NCBI GenBank assembly: GCA_965208065.1
Contig: OZ242313.1
Span: forward strand, 2,356,001-2,420,000
Source: Bin103 sp002238925
Lineage (GTDB): Bacteria > Spirochaetota > Spirochaetia > SZUA-6 > Bin103
Length of the DNA: 64,000 nucleotides
Reading direction: 5' to 3'
The notes under the pieces were generated by a model. That model did not search any database. It saw nothing but the letters and a program-made list of their open reading frames with translations, and had not been told where the DNA came from. Numbering within the stretch: position 1 is the stretch's first letter; every line of letters starts with the position of its first letter. Below are positions 34,018 to 43,233 of the stretch, one piece after another. The position numbers were made by a program, and so were the translations under genes.

Positions 34018-34691
34018 GCGCCGCCCTGTGGCCGCCGATCCTGCTGACCCTGCAGCTCGCGTCGGTTACCACCGTGATTCTGCTCGCGGTGGGTACGCCG
34101 ATTGCCTGGTGGCTGGCGCGCTCGCCGCACCGGTGGAAGGAGGCGGTCGCCGCCGTGGTGGCGCTGCCGCTGGTGCTGCCGCCGACGGTGCTCGGCTTCT
34201 ACCTGCTGATAGCCCTCGGCCCGAGCGGCCCTGGCGGCTGGCTCGCGGGCCTGTTCGGCGGACGCTCGCTGGCGTTCACCTTTACCGGGCTGGTGCTCGG
34301 CTCGGTGTGCTACTCGATGCCGTTCGTGGTACAGCCGATTCGCGACGCCTTCGAGGCGGCAGGCGAGCGCCCGCTGGACGTTGCCGCAACGCTGCGCGCG
34401 TCGCCGTGGGACCGGTTCTGGAGTGTGGCGGTGCCGTTGGCGCGGCCCGGCTTTGTCAGCGGCGCGGTACTGGGGTTCGCCCACACGGTGGGTGAGTTCG
34501 GCGTGGTGCTGATGATCGGCGGCAACATTCCCGGCCGCACCCGCGTGCTGTCGGTGGCGGTGTACGAGTTCGTCGAGACGCTGCAGTGGCGGGAGGCGCA
34601 CCTGCTCGCCGGCGGCATGCTGTTGTTCGCGTTCCTGGTGATCCTGGCGATGCGGCTGCTGGAGCGGCGCAGCGTGCGGTGGCGTCCGTGA
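34014..34691 (+). CDS. modB: Molybdate ABC transporter permease
   Basis: 225 residues, five to six membrane helices. Conserved ModB features are LPLVLPPTVLGFYLL, the EAA loop DVAATLRASPWDRFWSVAVP and GEFGVVLMIGGNIPG.TRVLS. It forms the channel for molybdate. It overlaps modA and modC by four bases each, so the three cistrons are translationally coupled. Confidence 0.94.
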   Translation: MSAALWPPILLTLQLASVTTVILLAVGTPIAWWLARSPHRWKEAVAAVVALPLVLPPTVLGFYLLIALGPSGPGGWLAGLFGGRSLAFTFTGLVLGSVCYSMPFVVQPIRDAFEAAGERPLDVAATLRASPWDRFWSVAVPLARPGFVSGAVLGFAHTVGEFGVVLMIGGNIPGRTRVLSVAVYEFVETLQWREAHLLAGGMLLFAFLVILAMRLLERRSVRWRP

Positions 34692-35806
34692 GCGTCCGGC
34701 ACGCGTCCCGCCCCGCATCGGACGAGATCGATGCGGCGTTCGCCGGCACCCTGGGTAGCTTTCGCCTCGACATTGCGTTCCGCATCCCCGGCTCCGGGAT
34801 CACCGCCGTGTTCGGGCCGTCGGGCAGCGGCAAGACCACGATTCTGCGCTGCATCGCCGGCCTGCAGCGGCTCGCCGGGCGTTGTCTGATCGGCAGCGAG
34901 ACCTGGCAGGACGACGGCAACGGCATGTTTCGCGAACCTCACGAGCGGCGCGTCGGCTACGTGTTCCAGGAGGCGAGCCTGTTCCCGCACCTGTCGGTAC
35001 GCGGCAACCTGCGCTACGCGGCGCGCCGCGCCGGAGTCGCGCCGGTGCTGGGGTTCGCCGCGGTGGTAGAAATGCTGGGCCTCGGCCGGTTGCTGGAGCG
35101 GGCGCCGGCGGCGCTGTCGGGCGGCGAGCGGCAACGGGTGGCGGTGGGCCGGGCGCTGTTGTCGCAGCCGCGCCTGCTGCTGCTGGACGAACCGCTGTCC
35201 GCCCTGGACCAGGGGGCGCGGGAGGAGATCATCTCCTACTTCGAGGTGCTACACCGCGAGTTGTCGATTCCGATGCTGTACGTCAGTCACGACCTCGCGG
35301 AAGTGGCGCGGCTGGCGGATCACCTGGTGGTGATCGCGGGCGGCGGCAAACTCGCGGACGGACCGGTCGGGGAGATCCTGGAGCGCCTCGACCTGCATCC
35401 CACCGCCGAGCGATTCGAGGCCGGTGTGGTGCTGGACGCGCGCGTGGCGGCGCACGACCCGCGCTATCACCTGAGCCGCCTGCGCCACCACGGCGGGGTT
35501 ATCACGGTACCCCTGGTCGAGGCGGAGGTGGGCGAGGCGGTGCGCCTGCGCATCCGCGCCCGCGACGTGGCGCTGGCCACCCGCCGGCCGCGCGCAATCA
35601 GCATCCGCAACGTGCTGCCGGGCACGGTGGTGGAGGTCAGCGAGCAGCCGAACAGCGCCTACGCGGAGGCGCTGGTGGACATCGGCGGCGGGCGGCTGCG
35701 CGCCCGCATCACCCGCGAGGCGGCCGCCGACCTGGGGCTGCGCACGGGCACCCGCGTGTACGCCCTGGTCAAGAGCATCTCCTTCGAGCACGCCGCTCGC
35801 CACTGA
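34688..35806 (+). CDS. modC: Molybdate ABC transporter ATP-binding protein
   Basis: 372 residues from a GTG overlapping the modB stop. Walker A GPSGSGKT (43-50), Q-loop VFQEASLFPHLS, signature LSGGERQRVAVGRALL, Walker B LLLLDEPLSALD and switch His in YVSHDLAEV; a C-terminal TOBE domain (from about residue 300) binds oxyanion and may regulate transport. The gene ends in a short hairpin shared with the convergent ABC-F gene. No ModE-like regulator or molybdenum-cofactor gene lies next to it. Confidence 0.93.
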   Translation: MSVRHASRPASDEIDAAFAGTLGSFRLDIAFRIPGSGITAVFGPSGSGKTTILRCIAGLQRLAGRCLIGSETWQDDGNGMFREPHERRVGYVFQEASLFPHLSVRGNLRYAARRAGVAPVLGFAAVVEMLGLGRLLERAPAALSGGERQRVAVGRALLSQPRLLLLDEPLSALDQGAREEIISYFEVLHRELSIPMLYVSHDLAEVARLADHLVVIAGGGKLADGPVGEILERLDLHPTAERFEAGVVLDARVAAHDPRYHLSRLRHHGGVITVPLVEAEVGEAVRLRIRARDVALATRRPRAISIRNVLPGTVVEVSEQPNSAYAEALVDIGGGRLRARITREAAADLGLRTGTRVYALVKSISFEHAARH

Positions 35807-35819
35807 CCGCGACCGGTCA
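35804..35819. terminator. Short hairpin between convergent modC and ABC-F genes
   Basis: TGACCG and CGGTCA form a six-base stem with a four-base loop. Both stop codons, of modC on the plus strand and of the ABC-F gene on the minus strand, sit inside it. No T-run, so terminator function is uncertain. Confidence 0.35.
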
Positions 35820-37460
35820 CGAGTTGCCGTGGCGGTCGATCAGCAGGCGGCGCCGGCCCGGGGCCTCCTCACGGATCTGCCAGCGGGTGGCGGCGTAGCG
35901 GTCCACGAAGTAGCGGTCGTGGGAGACCACCACCACGGCGCCGGCGAACTGGTCGAGCGCGGTCTCGAACTGTTCGCGCGAGTCGATGTCGAGGTGGTTG
36001 AGCGGTTCGTCGAGCAGCAGCACCGTGGAGCCCCGAGCCACCAGCAGGGCCAGCGACAGGCGCGCGCGTTCGCCGTAGCTGAGCTGGGCGATGGGGCGCA
36101 GCGCGTCGTCGCCGGAGAACAGGAACAGGTGCAGGAACGAGCGCACCTCCGTCTCCGCCGCCGGCCCCGCCGCGCCGATCGTGGCCACCGCGGTGGAAGC
36201 CGGGTCCAGCAGCTCCTGCTCCTGTGCCAGGTAGCCGACCTGCGCGGACGGCGAGCGCCGCACCGCGCCCGCGAGCGGCGGCAGTGCCCCGGCGAGCGTG
36301 CGCAGCAGGGTGGTCTTGCCGCTGCCATTGGCGCCGAGCAGGGCGACGCGCTCCCGGCCGCCCAGTTCGACGCTGACTTCTTCCAGCAGCGGCGCGGCGG
36401 GCGCGTAGCCCAGCGTGGCGTCGTGCAGCACGAGAACCCGGTCGCTGCCGGCTGCCGCGCCGAACTCCACCTTCATTCGCCAGTTGGTCGTGGGCCGTTC
36501 GGCGCGTTCCGCAGCCGTCTCGTAGCGTGCCAGCCTGGTTTCTCGGGCGCTCGCCTTGCGGGCCACCTTCTTGGCCAGCCGGCGCACGTTGGGCTGGCTC
36601 GGCGTTGTGCTGCGCTCGACGCGGCGCGCCTGCTCCTTGGTGCGTGCGATGTCCTGGCGCATCCTGCGGATCTCCGCCTGCTCGGTCTGATAGCGGCTGC
36701 GCTGCCGCTCCAGTTCGGCCGCACGCTGCTCGGCGTAGGCCGTGTAGTTGCCGGCGTAGCGGACGACCGTGCGGTGACGTGCGTCCACCGCCAGGATCTC
36801 GGTGGCGACCTTGTCCAGGAAGGCACGGTCGTGGGACACGAACAGGACACCGCCGCGGAACTCGACGAGGGTGTGCGCGAGGACGCGTAGGGCCGCGTCG
36901 TCGAGGTGGTTGGTCGGTTCATCGAGGATCAGGAAGTCGGGGGCGCGGGCGAGTTCCAGGCACAGGCCCAGCTTGAGCTGTTGCCCGCCGCTGAGCTGGT
37001 CGACCGGCGTCTCGGGATCGAGCTCCGCCAAGCCCCAGCGGCGCAGCGCCTCGGGCGAGCAGGCCTCTCCGGCCGCCGTCATTCGGTCCAGGGCGTCGCT
37101 GTAGGCGGTGGCCGCCGTCGCGTCATCTGGCGTCTCCGCCAGCCGCGCGGCAGCCTTTTCCACCTGGCGCTCCAGGTGGCCGGCGACGCCGAGCAGCGCG
37201 CCGACCGGGCCGGCAAACACGTCTTCATCCGACTCGTTGCCGCTCTGGTCGAGGTAGCCGACGGTAAGCTGGGCGGGCGTCCAGTCGACGCTGCCCGCGC
37301 GCACCGGATGGTGCCCCTGAATCGCCTCCAGGAGCGTGGACTTGCCGCTGCCGTTGGCGCCGATCAACGCCACGCGGCTACCGGCGTTGACCGTGAACGA
37401 AACATCGCGCAGCAGATCCTGCGGCCCACGGGATATGGAAAGATTGGATACGGTAAGCAC
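35817..37460 (-). CDS. ABC-F family ATPase (ribosome-associated; possible antibiotic-resistance or translation factor)
   Basis: 547 residues from a GTG with GGAGG five bases ahead. Two ATPase domains: Walker A GANGSGKS and signature LSGGQQLKLGL in the first, GANGSGKT and LSYGERARLSL in the second, each followed by a Walker B LDEP.NHLD. Between them lies the charged helical linker (about 240-320, KEQARRVERSTTPSQPNVRR) that in ABC-F factors reaches the ribosomal P/E site. There are no membrane segments. Members such as Msr, Vga and OptrA protect ribosomes from antibiotics; others are housekeeping factors. The leader ORF and hairpin upstream favour the resistance type, which is an inference. Confidence 0.87.
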   Translation of the reverse strand: MLTVSNLSISRGPQDLLRDVSFTVNAGSRVALIGANGSGKSTLLEAIQGHHPVRAGSVDWTPAQLTVGYLDQSGNESDEDVFAGPVGALLGVAGHLERQVEKAAARLAETPDDATAATAYSDALDRMTAAGEACSPEALRRWGLAELDPETPVDQLSGGQQLKLGLCLELARAPDFLILDEPTNHLDDAALRVLAHTLVEFRGGVLFVSHDRAFLDKVATEILAVDARHRTVVRYAGNYTAYAEQRAAELERQRSRYQTEQAEIRRMRQDIARTKEQARRVERSTTPSQPNVRRLAKKVARKASARETRLARYETAAERAERPTTNWRMKVEFGAAAGSDRVLVLHDATLGYAPAAPLLEEVSVELGGRERVALLGANGSGKTTLLRTLAGALPPLAGAVRRSPSAQVGYLAQEQELLDPASTAVATIGAAGPAAETEVRSFLHLFLFSGDDALRPIAQLSYGERARLSLALLVARGSTVLLLDEPLNHLDIDSREQFETALDQFAGAVVVVSHDRYFVDRYAATRWQIREEAPGRRRLLIDRHGNS

Positions 37461-37488
37461 AGAGTCCTCCGCAAAGTGAACGAACGAG

Positions 37489-37508
37489 GAGCGCCTACCG
37501 CGGCGCTC
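37489..37508 (-). promoter_or_regulatory. Hairpin in the ABC-F leader
   Basis: GAGCGCC and GGCGCTC form a perfect seven-base stem with a six-base loop, starting three bases after the stop of the 6-codon leader ORF. The 3' arm overlaps TCCTC, which could instead pair with GAGGA of the ABC-F Shine-Dalgarno sequence. Mutually exclusive structures of this kind are typical of attenuated antibiotic-response genes. Confidence 0.55.
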
Positions 37509-37510
37509 TG

Positions 37511-37531
37511 CTACCGTATCCAGTCGATCAT
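37511..37531 (-). CDS. Leader ORF (6 codons, MIDWIR) ahead of the ABC-F gene
   Basis: ATG-ATC-GAC-TGG-ATA-CGG-TAG, preceded five bases upstream by a perfect GGAGG (37537-37541). It ends 51 bases before the ABC-F start, and a hairpin lies between them. It is the right size and place for a leader peptide on which drug-stalled ribosomes alter the downstream structure. Too short for homology to mean anything, so the call rests on arrangement. Confidence 0.55.
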   Translation of the reverse strand: MIDWIR

Positions 37532-37667
37532 TCCGGCCTCCGCGGCAAAGCCTACGTGAGAACGAAGACGACATGCAACGGGAATCCGGCACGGGCGGCA
37601 AGGGCGGGCAGGGCGACGGCACGCGCTCGGCGCCGTTCCTGCTATGCTGCGTCGCACGAGTGCCGGC

Positions 37668-38369
37668 ATGCCATTCTCGATCGACCATGTGGTCCCGTGG
37701 GGGCGCTCCCTGGAGGAGTACCGTGCGATGTTCTCTCTCTCGGAGGGCGACGTGGCGCGGCGCATTCTGGGTTGCGGTGATGGTCCGGCGAGCTTCAACG
37801 CCGAGTTGTCGGCGCGCGGCGGCAGCGTGGTCTCCGTCGATCCGCTGTACCGATTTTCCAAGGCCGCCATCGAACGGCGGGTGAAGCAGGCATTTCCCTC
37901 CATGATGGCACAAACCAGCGCCAATCGCGGCGACTTTGTCTGGACCCACGTGCGGTCGCTCGACGATCTTGGCCGGCGGCGAATGGGTGCGCTGCGCTCA
38001 TTTCTGGCGGACTTCGAGGCCGGCCAGCGGTCGGGCCGTTATGTCGACGCCGCGCTGCCGGTGCTCCCGTTTGCGGCCGACACCTTCGACCTTGCCCTGT
38101 CCTCGCACTTCCTGTTTCTCTACAGCGTTCAGTTCGACCTCGACTTCCACGTCGCCGCACTTCGCGAGATGCTGCGCGTGGCGGCCGAGGTGCGCGTGTT
38201 TCCGCTGTTGCAAATCGGGGGAGCGCCGTCGCCACACGTGACCGGTGTGCAGGAGGCGTTCACCACGCCGGACGTCAGCGCCACGGTGGAACCGGTGCCG
38301 TACGAGTTCCAGCGCGGCGGCAACCGCATGCTGCGGCTGCGGCGCGGCACCGCCTCGGACTCCGCTTGA
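37668..38369 (+). CDS. SAM-dependent methyltransferase-like protein
   Basis: 233 residues. RILGCGDGPASFNAELSARGG near residue 38 is the glycine-rich SAM-binding motif I, followed by VVSVDPLYRFS as motif II; FDLALSSHFLFLY near 140 is motif IV. The methyl acceptor is unknown. ATG 37668 opens with MPFSIDHVVPWGRSLEEY, which looks like the native start; ATG 37644 is an in-frame alternative. It faces away from the ABC-F gene and precedes the second PhyH by 47 bases. Confidence 0.72.
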   Translation: MPFSIDHVVPWGRSLEEYRAMFSLSEGDVARRILGCGDGPASFNAELSARGGSVVSVDPLYRFSKAAIERRVKQAFPSMMAQTSANRGDFVWTHVRSLDDLGRRRMGALRSFLADFEAGQRSGRYVDAALPVLPFAADTFDLALSSHFLFLYSVQFDLDFHVAALREMLRVAAEVRVFPLLQIGGAPSPHVTGVQEAFTTPDVSATVEPVPYEFQRGGNRMLRLRRGTASDSA

Positions 38370-38416
38370 CGGCGATTTCGGACTGGTGCAACAGTTTCTG
38401 AGCGGAGGAGTTTGCG

Positions 38417-39448
38417 ATGCCGAGCGTGCGCTGGACGGAGTGGAAGACCTGGGACAACTGGAAGCGGTTGTGCGGCGCGGAGATCGACGGGCTCGGGCTC
38501 ACCGGCAACCTGCGGGAGCTTGAGCAGCAGGGATACACCGTGCTGTTGCCTGGTCAGTTGGGCGATCCCGGCCTGCCGGAGCGCGCCGTCGAGGCGCTGC
38601 TGCGGGTGGCCGAGGAACGCACCGGGGTGCGGCCCGATGTCGCAACCGGCGAGTTTGGCCCCACGCTGCACGCGGGCTCGCATCAGCACCAGAGCTGGCT
38701 GCAGGGAGGCTTGCTCAGCACGGACGCGGCTTTCGAACAGATCATCCAGCATCCCATGACCCTGCCGTTGCTGGAATACTTCCTGGGCCCGGGATTCCTG
38801 CTGTCCGCGTTCAACGCCCTGATCAAGCGGCGCGATCCGGCGATCTCACGGGACAACGGCGTGACCGGCGGCGGTTTCCACACCGACGTGCACCTGTACC
38901 CGTTCGAACCGCTGCCCGATCCCCCGATGGTGTTCAACACGAACTGGTGCCTGACCGACTACAGCAAGGACGACGGAGCTCTGGCGGTGGTGCCGGAGTC
39001 GCACAAGCTGCGCCGCAACGCGCAGCCCGGCGAGGCGGAGAAGCTGGCGGTACCGGTGGAGGCGCCGGCCGGTTCGGTGATCGTGTTTCACGGCAACCTG
39101 TGGCACGGCTCCTTCCCGCGCGTTACTCCGGGGCTGCGGCTCACGGTCACGGCATTCTACAGTGCCCACTACTGCCGCCCGCAGGAACACTTTCCCGGCC
39201 AGGTTACCGACGAGAGCGTGGCCCGGAACGGCGAACGGTTCCGGCAACTGGTCAACCTGCAGGACATCTGGGGCATCGAAACCGAGGCCGACCACGGGGT
39301 ACCCCGCTGGGAGCGCGGCACCGGCGCCACGCTGCGCCAGGTCCAGGAGGGGACGGTCACCCATCACGGGCGCAGGTACCGCATCGAAGACGACGACACC
39401 ATCACCGAGCACGCGGCCGGCAGACCGCGCTACGTCCCCGTCGACTGA
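38417..39448 (+). CDS. Phytanoyl-CoA dioxygenase (PhyH) family protein, long form
   Basis: 343 residues from an ATG with GGAGG eight bases ahead. Iron ligands: H155-x-D157 in GGGFHTDVHL and the distal H230 in NLWHGS; LRLTVTAFY contains a candidate 2-oxoglutarate Arg. The long N-terminal and C-terminal extensions set it apart from the 248-residue PhyH at 5390; the two share little outside the core. It hydroxylates an unknown substrate. Probably cotranscribed with the methyltransferase upstream, suggesting modification of a common small molecule. The same GSVI.FH..L.H pattern occurs in the PhyH fragment at 11649-11798. Confidence 0.88.
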   Translation: MPSVRWTEWKTWDNWKRLCGAEIDGLGLTGNLRELEQQGYTVLLPGQLGDPGLPERAVEALLRVAEERTGVRPDVATGEFGPTLHAGSHQHQSWLQGGLLSTDAAFEQIIQHPMTLPLLEYFLGPGFLLSAFNALIKRRDPAISRDNGVTGGGFHTDVHLYPFEPLPDPPMVFNTNWCLTDYSKDDGALAVVPESHKLRRNAQPGEAEKLAVPVEAPAGSVIVFHGNLWHGSFPRVTPGLRLTVTAFYSAHYCRPQEHFPGQVTDESVARNGERFRQLVNLQDIWGIETEADHGVPRWERGTGATLRQVQEGTVTHHGRRYRIEDDDTITEHAAGRPRYVPVD

Positions 39449-39473
39449 CGCTCCAACGAACCCGCAAGCACCT

Positions 39474-40385
39474 TCAGGCCGACTTCGCGGCGGCGGCGCC
39501 AAGGCGGCCCGCACCGCCCCTGAGGCGGGGATCGAGCAGGTCCCGCACCGCGTCGCCGAGCATGTTGAGGCCGTACACGGTAACGGTCAGGCACAGGCCC
39601 GGCAGCAGCGCCAGGTGCGGCGCCAGCTCCATGTAGCTGCGTCCCTCGCGGCTGAGCATGCCGCCCCAGCTGGGAATCTCGCGCGGCAGGCCGAAGCCGA
39701 GGAAGCTCAGCGACGCCTCGCTGATAATCACCCCGCCGATGTTGATGCTGAAGATGATGATCATGAGCGGTACCGTGTTGGGCAGGACGTGGCGGAACAG
39801 CGTTCTCGCTTTCGACGAGCCGATCGACTCCGCCGCCTGAAAGTAGGCGCTCTCCTTGATGCCGATCACGGCGCCGCGGATGATCCTGGAGCCGGGGATG
39901 CCCCCCGCCACTCCCAGCACCACGATGGTCTGCGTCAGGCCCTGCCCAACCACGGACATGATGGTGAGCAACAGGAGCAGGCCCGGAAACGCGATCCAGG
40001 CATCGACGAACCGCTGCACCATCAGGTCCACCCGGCCGCCGAGAAACCCGGAGGTGCCGCCGATCAGGAACGCCACCACCATGTTGATCGCGGTTGCCGA
40101 CAGACCCACCGCCAGCGACAGGCGGGCACCGAAAATGAGCCGGCTCAACAGGTCGCGGCCCACCTGGTCGGTGCCCAGGAGATACTGCGCCGACGGGCCC
40201 TGCAGCCGGTCGACCAGGTGCACTTCATCGAACGGATAGGGGGATATGACGTCGGCAAACACCGCGACGGCGATCAACAGCAGCACGATGGCGCCGCCGA
40301 CCGCGCCGAGCGGCTTCTGGGTGGCCAGCCGGACCAGGAAATCGGCCAGCGGGCTGCGCCTCCCGAGCCGATCCCGGCTAGCCAT
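39474..40385 (-). CDS. ABC transporter permease, DppC/OppC type
   Basis: 303 residues. N-terminal cytoplasmic part, first helix GGAIVLLLIAVAVFADVI, short periplasmic loop, then GTDQVGRDLLSRLIFGARLSL, the DppC core, and the ATPase-contact segment ESIGSSKARTLFRHVLPN. It lacks the long periplasmic loop of the other two OppC-type permeases here. It overlaps the preceding dppB-type gene by eight bases. No ATPase gene follows; the next gene on this side is convergent. Confidence 0.9.
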   Translation of the reverse strand: MASRDRLGRRSPLADFLVRLATQKPLGAVGGAIVLLLIAVAVFADVISPYPFDEVHLVDRLQGPSAQYLLGTDQVGRDLLSRLIFGARLSLAVGLSATAINMVVAFLIGGTSGFLGGRVDLMVQRFVDAWIAFPGLLLLLTIMSVVGQGLTQTIVVLGVAGGIPGSRIIRGAVIGIKESAYFQAAESIGSSKARTLFRHVLPNTVPLMIIIFSINIGGVIISEASLSFLGFGLPREIPSWGGMLSREGRSYMELAPHLALLPGLCLTVTVYGLNMLGDAVRDLLDPRLRGGAGRLGAAAAKSA

Positions 40386-41331
40386 GGCGGACCCTCGGAT
40401 CCAGGTACGGGTAGATCAGGTCGATCAGCAGGTTGAACACCGCGACCGCGACGGCGAAGAACAGGTTCACGGCGGAGATTACCGGGTAGTCGCGGTCCTG
40501 GAGGGCGGTCACCATGAGTCGGCCGAGCCCCGGCAGGTTGAAGATGTTCTCCATGATCACCGATCCGCCTACCAGCAGCGGCAACGACAGCCCGATACCG
40601 GTCACCACCGGGATCATGGCGTTCTTGACCGCGTGCCTGATAACGACGAGCCGCTCCCGCAGCCCCTTGGCCCAGGCGGTCCTGATGTAGTCCTGCCGGA
40701 GCACCTCCAGCATCATGGTGCGCGTCAGGCGCATCGTGTGCGCGGACATGGCGGTGCCCAGAATCAGGGCGGGGATAAGCAGTATGCCGAGATTCGCCGG
40801 CGGGTCTTCCGCCAGCGGTACGTACTCCAGCGGCGGTGTCCAGCCCCACCAGATCGCCGGGTAGATCATCACCATGGTGCCCAGCCAGAAGTTGGGCGTC
40901 GCCAGGCCGATCACGGCAATGCTGCGCCCCACGAAGTCGCCGAGCCGGTCCTGGCGGATCGCCGAGTAGATGCCGACCGGCAGCGCAATCACCAGCGCAA
41001 TCGCAATCGACATGAGGCCAAGCTCCAGGGTCACCGGCAGCTTGGCCAGGATGCGCTCTTCTATCGGGGTAGCTCCCCCAAACAGAGACTCGCCAAAGGT
41101 GCCGCGCAGGAGAATACCGCTGATCCAGCGGCCATATTGCACGTGTAGCGGTACGTCGAGTCCAAGACTGCGCAGCAGGTCGTCACGGTCGAAGTCAAAC
41201 AACTCCAACCTGAGCATCATCGTATCTATGGCATCGCCGGGAATGAAGCGGACCGTGAGGAACACGATTACCGTCAGGATGAACAAGGTCGGGATCATCA
41301 GCAGCAGCCGCCTGATCACGTACGCTTTCAT
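40378..41331 (-). CDS. ABC transporter permease, DppB/OppB type
   Basis: 317 residues. MKAYVIRRLLLMIPTLFIL as first helix, then FIPGDAI, a periplasmic domain, and five further helices; the EAA loop reads RTAWAKGLRERL near residue 215. It forms the pore with the adjacent DppC-type subunit. A strong hairpin lies between this gene and the upstream binding-protein gene. Confidence 0.9.
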   Translation of the reverse strand: MKAYVIRRLLLMIPTLFILTVIVFLTVRFIPGDAIDTMMLRLELFDFDRDDLLRSLGLDVPLHVQYGRWISGILLRGTFGESLFGGATPIEERILAKLPVTLELGLMSIAIALVIALPVGIYSAIRQDRLGDFVGRSIAVIGLATPNFWLGTMVMIYPAIWWGWTPPLEYVPLAEDPPANLGILLIPALILGTAMSAHTMRLTRTMMLEVLRQDYIRTAWAKGLRERLVVIRHAVKNAMIPVVTGIGLSLPLLVGGSVIMENIFNLPGLGRLMVTALQDRDYPVISAVNLFFAVAVAVFNLLIDLIYPYLDPRVRHG

Positions 41332-41348
41332 GCCACTCCTCTCAACAA

Positions 41349-41384
41349 GCGGGGGCTGGCAAGCTCACGCCTCCCAGCCCCCGC
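41349..41384 (-). terminator. Strong hairpin between binding-protein and permease genes
   Basis: GCGGGGGCTGG and CCAGCCCCCGC form a perfect 11-base GC-rich stem around a 14-base loop in the 96-base gap. It is followed by no T-run, so it more likely protects the binding-protein message or thins transcription into the permeases than ends it fully. Confidence 0.6.
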
Positions 41385-41427
41385 GCCGCAATGGGGCCAT
41401 TGCAGGAACGATGTCCCTTCCGACCTC

Positions 41428-43233
41428 TTAGTTTCCCATCTCCTGTTTCAGAGCGGAGTCGATCCAGACGCGGGCGAAGAGCTGCGCGTAACGCTGCTGA
41501 AAGCCCAGAAAGTACTCGCCATTGTAGCCGACCACCCATGGTTGTACCGCGTTGAATGCCGGCACCTTGAAAAACCAGATGTGATACTGGTTCGCGATAA
41601 CATATTGGTCGGCCTCCTTGATCAGCTCCTGCTGCTCCTCCCAGGTCGTTGCCTGTTCGGCGGCTTCGATCAAGCTGTCCAGATGCGGATCCCGTATCCC
41701 TGGTTGGTTGTAGCCTCCTTCCGAGTGAGCCCAGGAGCGCATGACAAACGTGGGGCTTCTGTCGTACCCCATGTAGGCCGAGATCATGCCCGATTCGTAG
41801 GTGTGCTCGCGTACGCTGGCGCCGTGAGCCGCCCTGTCACTGGGTGTCTGTATCTCCACGTCGACGCCGATCGCCTCCCAATAGGAGGCAGCTATGTCGC
41901 TGAGGGCGGGATCGCTGAAGTAGTTCTCGCTCGCAAGCGTGGTCCTGAATCTCACCCCGTCCTCACCGCGTGGATAGCCAGCCTCTTCAAGGAGCTGCTC
42001 GGCACCCTCCGGATCGTACACGTAGCCCTTCTTCACCTCCTCGGACCACTCATCGAATGGAATGAAGTAGTCCACGGCGCCATCGCCGATCAGTCCCTGT
42101 GGTTGCCACTTCGCCCAACCATCGAAATAGGAGTCGTTGACCGTCTCCAGGTCGAGCGCCATCTGCATCGCCCTGCGCACGCGGATGTCGTCGAATGGCG
42201 TCTTGTCGATGTCCATGGCGAAGCTCGTTGCATTCGAGCGATACGCATACGGCAGGAATGCCATTTCCGAGTTGGTCTGCGAAAGGGCCCTCATCTGGTC
42301 GATCGTTATGGCAGCGTCGCCGCTCCAACCCAGGTAATCGACCTGGCCCGTGCGCAGCGCCGAAATACGCGTTGCCGCATCGGGCATGACCAGAGCCTTG
42401 ATCTCGTCGACATAGGGCAAGCGGTTGTCCGGGAACTTCTCATCGAAACCCCAGTAGTTCGGATTCTTGGTCCAGGTGGCAGAGGTGTCTTCGACGTAGC
42501 CGGTGAGTTCGAAGGGGCCGGTGCCGACCAACTGCCTCCAATCGTCGATGCTGCCGTGTTGTTCGATGACCTCGGGCGGCATGATGTGATTGGGGTAGTC
42601 GTCCAGCAGAGCCGCCAGCGCGGTCAACTGCGGACTGTGCAGCTTGAAGACGACCTTCCAGTCGTCCGTCGCGGTAACGGATTCGATGGGCAGCGTGCGG
42701 TATTGTGAGATGGGTCCGGCGTCGGCCCACTTGCCCAGTCCCAGGTAGCGGTGGAAGTTGTAGACGATATCGTCGGGGGTCAGCTCCCGACCGTTCATCG
42801 GCTCCTTGTCGTGCCAGTGCACGCCCCTGCGGATAGTGAAGATGATCGTGGTGTCGTCGGGCTGTTCCCAGCCCTCGGCCAGTTGCCCTCTCATCGCCCA
42901 CAGCGGCGTCGGGCGACTCTTGTGGTCGTACACGCTGCGATCGATCCCCCAGTCCGCAATTGACAGCATCTCGGTGACGCCGCCCTGCACCGGGTCTCCG
43001 TGGCGAGTGGGATAATTGTCGATCTTCGTCTGCAGGTTCTGCCAGACGTAGGTGAACGTGCCGCCGTACTCCGGCGCGGCTATCCGCTGGCCGGTGGTGG
43101 GGTCGGTCACGTACTCCTTTTCGGCGGCGGCCGCCGAACCCTGTTCTCCTTCGCCGGCGGCCCACAGGCCGGTCGCGGCCAGGACGAGCACCAGCGAGAC
43201 CGCAAGGGTCCTGGTGATGTGAACGCTGTTCAT
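41428..43233 (-). CDS. Peptide/nickel-type ABC transporter substrate-binding protein (SBP family 5)
   Basis: 601 residues from an ATG with GGAG seven bases ahead; a longer in-frame start lacks a signal peptide. Signal TRTLAVSLVLVLAATGLWAAGE has no lipobox Cys. The SBP_bac_5 fold is seen in TIRRGVHWHDKEP...LTPDDIVYNFHRYLG (about residues 115-145) and MQMALDLETVNDSYFDGWA (about 370). It differs from the other two binding proteins beyond the signal region, so this importer is of another subtype. Followed by a hairpin and the DppB/DppC genes on the same strand. It is divergent from zwf across a 240-base gap. Ligand unknown. Confidence 0.88.
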   Translation of the reverse strand: MNSVHITRTLAVSLVLVLAATGLWAAGEGEQGSAAAAEKEYVTDPTTGQRIAAPEYGGTFTYVWQNLQTKIDNYPTRHGDPVQGGVTEMLSIADWGIDRSVYDHKSRPTPLWAMRGQLAEGWEQPDDTTIIFTIRRGVHWHDKEPMNGRELTPDDIVYNFHRYLGLGKWADAGPISQYRTLPIESVTATDDWKVVFKLHSPQLTALAALLDDYPNHIMPPEVIEQHGSIDDWRQLVGTGPFELTGYVEDTSATWTKNPNYWGFDEKFPDNRLPYVDEIKALVMPDAATRISALRTGQVDYLGWSGDAAITIDQMRALSQTNSEMAFLPYAYRSNATSFAMDIDKTPFDDIRVRRAMQMALDLETVNDSYFDGWAKWQPQGLIGDGAVDYFIPFDEWSEEVKKGYVYDPEGAEQLLEEAGYPRGEDGVRFRTTLASENYFSDPALSDIAASYWEAIGVDVEIQTPSDRAAHGASVREHTYESGMISAYMGYDRSPTFVMRSWAHSEGGYNQPGIRDPHLDSLIEAAEQATTWEEQQELIKEADQYVIANQYHIWFFKVPAFNAVQPWVVGYNGEYFLGFQQRYAQLFARVWIDSALKQEMGN

